Assembly: GCA_029572955.1 (NCBI GenBank)
Contig: JAKPQE010000110.1
Span: forward strand, 46,078-110,077
Reading direction: 5' to 3'
Length of the DNA: 64,000 nt
Source: Pseudomonadota bacterium
GTDB taxonomy: Bacteria > Pseudomonadota > Alphaproteobacteria > Rhizobiales > JAKPQE01
Every line of letters starts with the position of its first letter. The first letter of the stretch is position 1. Positions 17,502-25,700 of this stretch are shown one piece after another. The position numbers were made by a program, and so were the translations under genes. The notes under the pieces were generated by a model. The model saw nothing but the letters and a program-made list of their open reading frames with translations. It searched no databases and had not been told where the DNA came from.

Positions 17502-18455
17502 TTAGCGCATCTGGCCGAGCCAGAACTCCATGCCCCTGGCGAGGAATTCCCCGACCTCGAGATAGTGGGTGCCGTCGCAGGAGAAGTTGAGGCTGACGAG
17601 CCCGTTGAAGAGATTGAGCGAGCCCGAGCGCAGGTAGACGGTCTCGTCGGCGAAGCGCAGCGCCTTGAACATCTGCAGCACCGGCATCACCTGGTCCGGC
17701 CGGACCCGCGCCTTTTCCGGAAACGGGGCGCGCGGATAGGCAAGGCAGGTATCGGCATCGAGCAGTTCGTCGATGGCGAGCAGGCGATAGACGTACGGGT
17801 CGTTGATCGGCCAGATCACGGCGCGGTTGCTGGAGAAGTGGATCTTGGCGTGAAAGACGCCGCGCTCCGTCATCAGCTCGTTCAGGAGGGGCAGCACCTC
17901 GTCGACATTGTCGTCGAGCATGCTCTGCACGCGCTCCTGGGCAAAGAGGCCGCGGCGGATCGCCGGGTCGCCCTTGATCTGCTGCCAGGCCGGCGACTGG
18001 CGATAGAGGTCGCCGGTCGCCGGCAGTTCGCGCAGGTCGAAATCGGCGCCGAGAAAGCCGATGCGCTTGCCGCTGCCGTCGCGGATGACCTGCACCGCGG
18101 TCAGCATCGGCCGGCGCTTGTTGCGGCTGATATAGGCATGGGAGAGCTTGAAGTCGGTGCTGCCGACGAGACCCTTCATGTAGGGCCGGCCGGCACGATC
18201 CCGTCCGAAATGGCTCGGGTCCGGTCCCTCGCGGGTGATGTTGTCGACCGTTTGGCGGAAGTCCGCGTCAAGGACGAAGAGCTGCTTGCAGTTCGGAATG
18301 CCGGCGAGAGCGTCCGCCAGGAGCCGTTCGACCGCCGCGCGGTCGTCGATGACGGCGCCGATCGCGGCAGCGAGAGCGCCGAGCTTCGGGCCGAGCGTCG
18401 TCGTCAGCTCTTCCCGGCTTTTCAGGATGGCAGCGGCAAGGTGGCGGTCGGGCAT
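17502..18455 (-). CDS. PDC (Cache-type) sensor domain protein
   Basis: 317 residues without a signal peptide or membrane helix. The central region (KQLFVLDADFRQTVDNI..., GRPYMKGLVGSTDFKLSHAYISRNKRRPMLTAVQVIRD, KRIGFLGADFDLRELP) matches the PDC/Cache sensor fold that usually sits extracellularly in chemoreceptors and kinases. No kinase, GGDEF, HTH or methyl-accepting domain follows, so the output is unclear. It may be a stand-alone ligand-binding protein acting with a partner. The name rests on the recognisable core; the C-terminal 120 residues are not recognised. Confidence 0.7.
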   Translation of the reverse strand: MPDRHLAAAILKSREELTTTLGPKLGALAAAIGAVIDDRAAVERLLADALAGIPNCKQLFVLDADFRQTVDNITREGPDPSHFGRDRAGRPYMKGLVGSTDFKLSHAYISRNKRRPMLTAVQVIRDGSGKRIGFLGADFDLRELPATGDLYRQSPAWQQIKGDPAIRRGLFAQERVQSMLDDNVDEVLPLLNELMTERGVFHAKIHFSSNRAVIWPINDPYVYRLLAIDELLDADTCLAYPRAPFPEKARVRPDQVMPVLQMFKALRFADETVYLRSGSLNLFNGLVSLNFSCDGTHYLEVGEFLARGMEFWLGQMR

Positions 18456-18532
18456 GGCGGTCTTCCCATCGCGACTGTCGTTTGCTCGGTGGCCGCGCCG
18501 ATGGCGGCGGCCTCGTCGTCTCCACGGGTATA

Positions 18533-18550
18533 TTGTTCTCTTTGGAACAA
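18533..18550. promoter_or_regulatory. Palindrome TTGTTC-N6-GAACAA upstream of the PDC-sensor gene
   Basis: A perfect 6+6+6 inverted repeat 78 bp upstream of the start codon. On the minus strand it lies between a TCGACA (-35-like) and TATACC (-10-like) separated by 19 bp, the spacing typical of MerR-controlled promoters. No MerR-type gene is nearby. Confidence 0.4.
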
Positions 18551-18616
18551 ATGTCGATCAGTCGAAACGCCATCGAAAAGGCAAAGGTCCGTTTCGATCG
18601 GCGACAAGACGAACCC

Positions 18617-18994
18617 CTATCGGCCGCCCCGGCGCTCTGCGTCGAGCGTCGCCAGACCCATTTCGAGGATCGCGACGAGGTCGTCGCGGCTGCGCTGCCA
18701 GCCGGTCGTCGCCTCGATCGAGGCAAGGCCGTGGGCAATGACCCAGAGGAAATCGCAGCAGCGCTCGATGACGTCCTCGCGCGCGGCGCCCGCGCCGCCG
18801 AGATAGCGCCGGACGACGGCGCGCAGCTGGCCATAGGCGCTGTCCTCGGCGCCCGGCGCGGCGGCGGGGCCGCAGGCCTTTTCGCAGGCGCCGGCTGGCG
18901 GCGGCACCGCCAGCATCAGCTGGAAGAGGCGCGGCTCTTCCCTGGCGAAGGCGACATAGGCAAGGCCGATGCCGCAGTGCAGCGACGAATTCAT
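18617..18994 (-). pseudogene. TetR-type regulator lacking its HTH domain (C-terminal WHG-like domain only)
   Basis: 125 residues that begin MNSSLHCGIGLAYVAFAREEPRLFQLML, the start of the ligand-binding (WHG/TetR_C-like) domain, and continue to the usual C-terminus. The roughly 60-70-residue N-terminal helix-turn-helix expected in this family is absent. A TAG stop lies in frame about 35 bp upstream of the ATG, and only 104 bp remain before the divergent gene, so the domain is not hidden in another frame. Likely a deletion remnant, although a stand-alone effector domain is possible. A TetR-like palindrome survives just upstream. Confidence 0.7.
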
Positions 18995-19012
18995 TTGACC
19001 GGACCTCGTTAA

Positions 19013-19027
19013 GTCAGCAATGCTGAC
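19013..19027. promoter_or_regulatory. TetR-type operator GTCAGCA-A-TGCTGAC
   Basis: A perfect 7+1+7 palindrome, extended with one mismatch to TTAAGTCAGCA / TGCTGACCTAA (19009-19031). It lies in the divergent gap between the truncated TetR gene and the indolepyruvate-oxidoreductase gene. A TATGAT -10-like element for the latter follows at 19054-19059. Position and symmetry are those of a TetR autoregulatory operator. Confidence 0.65.
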
Positions 19028-19098
19028 CTAAATTCAAACCGACCAGAACCGGTTATGATACGCGCCGCCACGCCGCCTGGACGACCGGGAGAAGCAAG

Positions 19099-22000
19099 AT
19101 GCGCGACGTCAAGCTCGACGACAGATACGACCTCGGCCGCAGCCAGGTCATCCTTTCCGGCGGTCAGGCGATCGTCCGCCTCGCCCTGATGCAGCAGGCG
19201 CGCGACGCCAGGGCGGGCGTTGCCACCGCCGGCTACGTCACCGGCTATCGCGGCTCGCCGGTCGGCGGCCTCGACCAGCAGTTCTGGCGGGCGAAGAAGC
19301 CGCTCGCCGAGGCCGGCATCGTCTTCCGCCCCGGCCTCAACGAGGACCTCGCGGCGACCGCCGTCTGGGGCACCCAGCAGGCCGAGCTGCGCGGCGAGGG
19401 CCGCTATGACGGCGTCTTCGGCATCTGGTACGGCAAGGGCCCGGGCGTCGACCGCACCGGCGACGTCTTCAAGCACGCCAATCTTTCCGGCACCTCGCCC
19501 CATGGCGGCGTGCTCGCCCTGATGGGCGACGACCACACCTGCGAATCCTCGACGACGGCGCACCAGTCCGAATTCGCCTTCGTCGACGCGATGATCCCGG
19601 TGCTGTCGCCGGCCGGCGTGCAGGAACTGCTCGATTTCGGCATCCTCGGCATCGCGCTGTCGCGCTATGCCGGCACCTGGGTCGCGATCAAGTGCGTCAA
19701 GGACACGATCGAATCGACCGCCGTCGTCGACGGCTCGCTCGATCGCATCGAGATCACGCTGCCGAGCGAATACGCGATGCCCGACGGCGGCGTCTCGATC
19801 CGCCGCTTCGACAATCCGGTTGCCCAGGAAGCCCGCCTGCACGATTTCAAGCTGCCGGCGGTACGCGCCTTCGTCGCCGCCAACGGCATCGACCGCATGA
19901 TCTGGTCCGGTGGCGAGCGGCCGCGGGTCGGCATCGTCTCCCTCGGCAAGAGCTTCCTCGACGTCCGTCAGGCGCTCGAGGACCTCGGCATCGACGAGGC
20001 GAAGGCCGAGGAGATGGGCATCCGCCTCCTCAAGATCGGCTGCGCCTGGCCGCTCGATCCGGCGATCGTCGAGCGCTTCGCCGACGGCCTCGAGGAGATC
20101 GTCGTCGTCGAGGAAAAGCGCGCCCTCGTCGAGACGCAGATCAAGGAAATCCTCTACGGCAAGCAGGTGCGGCCGCGCGTCGTCGGCAAGCGCGACGACC
20201 TCGGCGAGGTACTGTTCTCGACCAAGTACGGCCTCGATTCCGGCGAGATCGCCATCGGCCTCGGCCGCCGCCTCCTCGCCTTCTCGACCGACGAGCGCCT
20301 CGCCCACCGGGTCGCCGCGCTCGAGCGCGCCGCGGCCGACTTCACGGCGCTGCCGGAGATCGCCGACCGGCGCGCCCATTTCTGCGCCGGCTGCCCGCAC
20401 AACACCTCGACCGTCGTCCCCGAGGGTGCCCGCGCCTTTGCCGGCATCGGCTGCCACTACATGGCGCAGTGGATGGAGCGCGGCGTCGAGGGCTACACCC
20501 AGATGGGCGGCGAAGGCGCCAACTGGGTCGGCGAGGCGCCGTTCTCGACGGTCGGCCACGTCTTCCAGAATCTCGGCGACGGCACCTACAACCATTCGGG
20601 CTATCTCGCCGTGCGCGCCGCGGCGGCTGCCGGCGTCAACATCACCTACAAGATCCTCTTCAACGATGCCGTGGCGATGACCGGCGGCCAGCCCAACGAC
20701 GGCGGCCTCACCGTGCCGGAGATCGCCGCCCAGGTCGCCGCCGAAGGCGCCAGGCGCATCGCCATCGTCTCGGACGAGCCGGACAAATACCCGGCCGGCA
20801 CGGCCTGGCCGTTCGGCACCAGCTTCCATCACCGCAGCGAGCTCGACGCCGTGCAGCGCGAGCTTGCCGGGGTCGAGGGGCTCTCGATCCTCATCTACGA
20901 CCAGACCTGCGCCGCCGAGAAGCGCCGCCGCCGCAAGCGCGGCGCCTTCCCCGATCCGGACGTGCGCGTCTTCATCAACGATCTCGTCTGCGAGGGCTGC
21001 GGCGATTGCGGCATCCAGTCGAACTGCGTCGCGATCCAGCCACTGGAGACCGCGTTCGGGCGCAAGCGCCGCATCGACCAGTCGAGCTGCAACAAGGATT
21101 TCTCCTGCCTCAAGGGCTTCTGCCCGGCCTTCGTGACGGTCTCGGGCGCGCGCCTGCGCCACGGCGAGCCGGTCGCGGAGGGCACCGGCGCCGTCACCCT
21201 GCCGACACCGGCGATGCCGGACCTTGCCCGGCCCTGGTCGGTGGTCGTCACCGGCATCGGCGGCACCGGTGTCGTCACCATCGGCCAGGTGCTCGCCATG
21301 GCCGCCTATATCGACGGCAAGGGCACCGCCCTCATCGACATGGCCGGCCTTGCCCAGAAGGGCGGCGCGGTGACGAGCCATCTGCGCATCGCCGCCACCC
21401 CCGAGGACATCGCCGCGATCCGCGTCGCCCCCGAGGGCGCCGACGTCGTCATCGGCTGCGATCTCGTCGTCACCGGCGGCAAGAAGACCCTCGGCACGAT
21501 CGGCCGCGGCCGCACCACCGTGATCGTCAACGACCACGAGACGCCGACGGCCGACTTCACCCGCAACGCCGACGCCAGCCTGCCGGCCCTGCGCCTGAAG
21601 AAGGCGCTCGCCGAGCGCGCCGGCGAGGACGGCATCCGCTTCCTCAACGCCCTCGAACTCGCCGACAGCCTGCTCGGCGACGTCATCGCCGCCAACATGA
21701 TCATGCTCGGCGTCGCCTGGCAGCTCGGCCAGATTCCGATTTCCGAGGAAGCCATCCTGAAGGCGATCGAGCTCAACGGCGCCGCCGTCGCGATGAACAA
21801 GTCGGCCTTCCGCTGGGGCCGGCGCTTCGTCGCCGAGCCGCAGGCGGTCCGCGCCGCGCTGCCGAAGTCGACGGTGGTCCGTCCGGCGGCCGACCTCGCC
21901 GGCCTCGTCGAGGAGCGCGCGAAGTTCCTCACCGCTTATCAGAACGCCGCCTATGGCGCTCGCTACCGGACCCGCGTCGCGGCGATCGCCGCCGCCGAGG

Positions 22001-22566
22001 CCGCCGTCGCGCCGGGCTCGACCGCCCTTGCCGAGGCGGTCGCCCGCGCCCTCTTCCGCCTGATGGCGATCAAGGACGAATACGAGGTCGGCCGGCTCTA
22101 TTCGGACGGCAGCTTCGAGAAGCGGCTGAAGGGCACCTTCGAGAGCTGGGACCATCTCGACTACCACCTCTCGCCGCCGTTCCTCGCCGCCTATGACGAG
22201 AACGCCAAGCGGCCGAAGAAATACCGCTACGGCTCCTGGACCAGGGGCGTCTTCGCGGTGCTCGCCAGGCTCAAGGGGCTGCGCGGCACGCCGCTCGACG
22301 TCTTCGGCTACCATCCCGAGCGGCGGATGGAACGCCGGTTCCTCGCCGGCTTCGAGACGCGCCTCGACCGCATCGCGCGCGACGTCACCGCCGGCAATCT
22401 CGAGGCGGCGATCGCGCTCGTCGAGGCGCATCGCAAGGTGCGCGGCTTCGGCCCGGTCAAGGAGGCGGCCCTCGCCCGCCTCGAGGCGGACCTGCCGGCC
22501 CTCGAGACGGCCTTTGCCGAGGCCGCCGGCAAGGCGGTCGTCGCCGAGACCGGCGCGGCGGCCTGA
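19099..22566 (+). CDS. Indolepyruvate:ferredoxin oxidoreductase family protein (fused subunits)
   Basis: 1155 residues. In order: an N-terminal pyrimidine-binding/alpha part (YVTGYRGSPVGGLDQQFWRAK), a TPP-binding part (HFCAGCPHNTSTVVPEGARAFAGIGCHYM, GEGANWVGEAPF), a Cys-rich iron-sulfur region (LVCEGCGDCGIQSNCVAI, SSCNKDFSCLKGFCPAF), and a C-terminal gamma domain (GIGGTGVVTIGQVLAMAA). This is the single-chain form found in proteobacteria. It oxidatively decarboxylates 2-keto acids such as indole-3-pyruvate or phenylpyruvate to the acyl-CoA and reduces a ferredoxin-type carrier. Substrate is inferred from family only. It is divergent from the truncated TetR gene. Confidence 0.88.
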   Translation: MRDVKLDDRYDLGRSQVILSGGQAIVRLALMQQARDARAGVATAGYVTGYRGSPVGGLDQQFWRAKKPLAEAGIVFRPGLNEDLAATAVWGTQQAELRGEGRYDGVFGIWYGKGPGVDRTGDVFKHANLSGTSPHGGVLALMGDDHTCESSTTAHQSEFAFVDAMIPVLSPAGVQELLDFGILGIALSRYAGTWVAIKCVKDTIESTAVVDGSLDRIEITLPSEYAMPDGGVSIRRFDNPVAQEARLHDFKLPAVRAFVAANGIDRMIWSGGERPRVGIVSLGKSFLDVRQALEDLGIDEAKAEEMGIRLLKIGCAWPLDPAIVERFADGLEEIVVVEEKRALVETQIKEILYGKQVRPRVVGKRDDLGEVLFSTKYGLDSGEIAIGLGRRLLAFSTDERLAHRVAALERAAADFTALPEIADRRAHFCAGCPHNTSTVVPEGARAFAGIGCHYMAQWMERGVEGYTQMGGEGANWVGEAPFSTVGHVFQNLGDGTYNHSGYLAVRAAAAAGVNITYKILFNDAVAMTGGQPNDGGLTVPEIAAQVAAEGARRIAIVSDEPDKYPAGTAWPFGTSFHHRSELDAVQRELAGVEGLSILIYDQTCAAEKRRRRKRGAFPDPDVRVFINDLVCEGCGDCGIQSNCVAIQPLETAFGRKRRIDQSSCNKDFSCLKGFCPAFVTVSGARLRHGEPVAEGTGAVTLPTPAMPDLARPWSVVVTGIGGTGVVTIGQVLAMAAYIDGKGTALIDMAGLAQKGGAVTSHLRIAATPEDIAAIRVAPEGADVVIGCDLVVTGGKKTLGTIGRGRTTVIVNDHETPTADFTRNADASLPALRLKKALAERAGEDGIRFLNALELADSLLGDVIAANMIMLGVAWQLGQIPISEEAILKAIELNGAAVAMNKSAFRWGRRFVAEPQAVRAALPKSTVVRPAADLAGLVEERAKFLTAYQNAAYGARYRTRVAAIAAAEAAVAPGSTALAEAVARALFRLMAIKDEYEVGRLYSDGSFEKRLKGTFESWDHLDYHLSPPFLAAYDENAKRPKKYRYGSWTRGVFAVLARLKGLRGTPLDVFGYHPERRMERRFLAGFETRLDRIARDVTAGNLEAAIALVEAHRKVRGFGPVKEAALARLEADLPALETAFAEAAGKAVVAETGAAA

Positions 22567-22723
22567 GGCCGCCGCCGATTCCGGCCAGACCTTTCCACCT
22601 CAAACGGCGATGTCGGGCGCCTTCGGCACGAGGCCCGAGGCGCCCCTTGATCGCGACCATCCTCCCTCCTTAGACTAATGGCGGGAAATGGTCGCAACGG
22701 AGCTTCTCGTCGACGCGGGAAAA

Positions 22724-22741
22724 CGCTTGCAAAAGCAAGCG
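22724..22741. repeat. Inverted repeat CGCTTGC-AAAA-GCAAGCG
   Basis: A perfect 7-bp arm inverted repeat with an AAAA loop, 53 bp upstream of the alpha-2-macroglobulin start. It could be an operator (LacI-like symmetry) or an RNA hairpin in the 5' leader. No linked regulator is seen. Confidence 0.45.
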
Positions 22742-22793
22742 GTTGCGGCGTCCGATGGGAAGCGCGGGCGGATACCGGCGGGAGGTATCGGAA

Positions 22794-25700
22794 ATGCGCG
22801 TCTTCCGAATTCTGTTTGCTCTCATCCTCGTCCTCGCCACGCCGATCGCGGCATCGGCGCTGCAGAAGGCGTTTTATCGCGAGGAGATCGCGATCGACGC
22901 GACGCGCTACGAGAAGGCGCTGAAAGCCAGCGAATACGCCGCCGAGCGTCCCGCCAAGGCGTGGCGCCAGGCCGGCGACCGGGCCCGCGCCCGCGGCGAC
23001 ATGCGCACCGCCGCCGCCAATTACGAGACCGTCGTCAAGCTCGCCGCCGACGACTGGGCGACCTTCCTCGAATTGTCGCGCGCCTATCTCGCCATCGAGA
23101 CCGACGACTGGCGCGAGCGCTGGGACCTGCCGCAGAAGGCGACCTCGGCCGCCTATATCGCCTATCTCCGGGCACCCGACGCCGCCTCGGAAGCCGAAGC
23201 GCTCGCCGGCCTCGGCGCCGCCCTCGCCCGCCGCGAGGTCTGGCGCCCGGCGATCGACGCCTACAAGGCGAGCCTCGATGCCAATGCCAACGACGCCGTC
23301 GCCGAAACCTACAAGGCGCTGCGCGACCAGCACGGCTTCCAGATCTCCGACTATTCGGTCGATTCCGACGCGCTGACGCCGCGCGCCTGCGTCCAGTTTT
23401 CCGAGAACCTCTCCGGGACGACCAAGGACTATTCGCCCTTCATCGCCGTCGAGGGCATGGACGCCCCGGTCGTCACCACCGACAAGGCGGCGATCTGCGT
23501 CGACGGCCTGAAGCACGGCGAACGCTATCGCATCACGGTGCGCAAGGGCGTGCCGTCCGATGTCGGCGAGGTGCTCGAGGAGCCGGTCGAGATCACCGTC
23601 TATGTCCGCGACCGCGCCGCCTCGGTGCGTTTCTCGGGCCGCAACTACGTCTTGCCGCGCACCGGCCAGAGCGGCCTGCCGCTGATCACCGTCAACGCGC
23701 CGGTGGTCAAGATCGAGGTCTATCGCATCGGCGACCGCAGCCTCGTCAACGCCGTGCTCGGCGGCGACTTCCAGCGCCAGATCGACGGCGGCGCCATGGA
23801 ACGGCTGATCACCGACAAGGCGGTCAAGGTCTGGTCCGGCGCGATGCCCGTCGAGGGCGAACTCAACGCCGACGTCACCACCGCCTTCCCGCTCGACGAA
23901 GCGGTCGGCGACATGCAGCCCGGCGTCTATGTCATGTTCGCCGATCCGGCCGGCAAGGAGACCGACTATTGGGACAGCCGGCCGACCCAGTGGTTCGTCG
24001 TCTCCGATCTCGGCCTTGCCGCGATCGCCGGCAATGACGGCGTGCACGGCTTCGTGCGCTCGCTGGCGAGCGCCGACCCGGTCGCCGGCGCAACCGTGCG
24101 GCTGATCTCCAAATCCAACGAAGTGCTCGGCGAGCGCCGGGCCGACGACAACGGCCATGTCCGCTTCGAGGCCGGCCTTGCCCGCGGCGAGGGGCCGATG
24201 GCACCGGCCGTGCTCGTCGCCGAGGCGGAGAACGGCGACTACGCGTTCCTCGACCTCTCGGCCCCGGCCTTCGATCTCACCGATCGCGGCGTCACCGGCC
24301 GCGTCGCGCCCGGCGCGCTCGATGCCTATCTCGTCACCGAGCGCGGCGTCTATCGCTCCGGCGAGACCGTCCATGCGACGGCGCTGCTGCGCGACGGACA
24401 GGGCAACGCCGTCGCCAACCTGCCGCTGACCCTCGTCGTCTCGCGCCCCGACGGCGTCGAGACGAGCCGCACCGTCGTTGCCGACGACGGCATCGGCGGG
24501 CGCAGCCTCGATGTCGCCCTCATCGACGACGCCCAGCACGGCACCTGGCGCATCGAGGCCTTCGCCGACCCGAAGGGCAAGCCCGTCGGCGCCGCCACCT
24601 TCCTCGTCGAGGACTACGTTCCCGACCGGCTCGAGATCACCCTTGCGAGCGCCGCCGAAACGATCGCCGCCGACGCCCCCGTCGAAGTCGCGGTCGACGG
24701 CCGCTATCTCTACGGCGCGCCGGCGACCGGCCTTGCCCTTTCCGGCGAGGTCGTCGTCCATGCGACCGACAGCGATGCCCTGCCCGGCCATCTCGGCTAT
24801 GCCTTCGGCCTCACCGACACCGAGGTCGCCCCGGTTCGCCGGGCGATCGCCGACCTGCCGGTGATGGACGACGCCGGCAAGGCCACTGCATCGATCGCCC
24901 TGCCGCCGCTGCCGGCGACCACCCGGCCGCTCGTTGCCGACATCACGCTGCGGCTCGCCGAGCCCGGCGGCCGTGCCGTTGCCAAGACCATCAACCTCGC
25001 CGTCGCCGCCGCGACGCCGATGATCGGCATCCGGCCGGACTTCGACGGCGACAGCATCGGCGAGGGCGAGACCGCCGGCTTCGACGTCATCCTCGTCGGC
25101 ACCGACGGCGCGCGCGCCGCCGCTTCCGGCCTCAAGTGGCAGCTCTCGCGGATCGAGAGGCGCTACCAGTGGTACAGCCGCTGGGGCGGCTGGGAGTACG
25201 AGACCGTCGAATACACGACGCGCGTCGCCGACGGCGCGCTCGAGGTCGGGCTCGACAATCCCGGCAAGGTCTCGGCCAAGGTCGACTGGGGCACCTATCG
25301 CCTCGAGGTGACCAGCGCCGATCCGACCGGCCCGGCCGCCGCCTACACCTTCGATGTCGGCTGGCAGCCGACCGCCTCGGCGGATTCGCCGGACGTGCTC
25401 GAGGTCGCGCTCGACAAGGAAGGCTATGCCGCCGGCGAGACCGCCCGCCTCAATATCAGCCCGCGCTTTGCCGGCAAGGCGCTCGTCGCCGTCGTCGGCG
25501 AGAATGTCGATCTCATGCGCTTCATCGACGTGCCGGCGGAAGGCGCGACCGTCGACATCCCGGTCGACGCCGTCTGGGCGCCCGGCGCCTATGTCGCCGT
25601 CAGCCTCTACCGGCCGCTCGACGTCGCCGCCAAGCGCATGCCCGGCCGCGCCGTCGGCATCGCCTGGCTCGACGTCGACACCTCCGACCGCACCCTCGCG

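Noticed and set aside
18533..18550. LexA (SOS) box
   Set aside because: Alphaproteobacterial LexA sites are direct repeats GTTC-N7-GTTC; here the arms are inverted with a 6-bp spacer.
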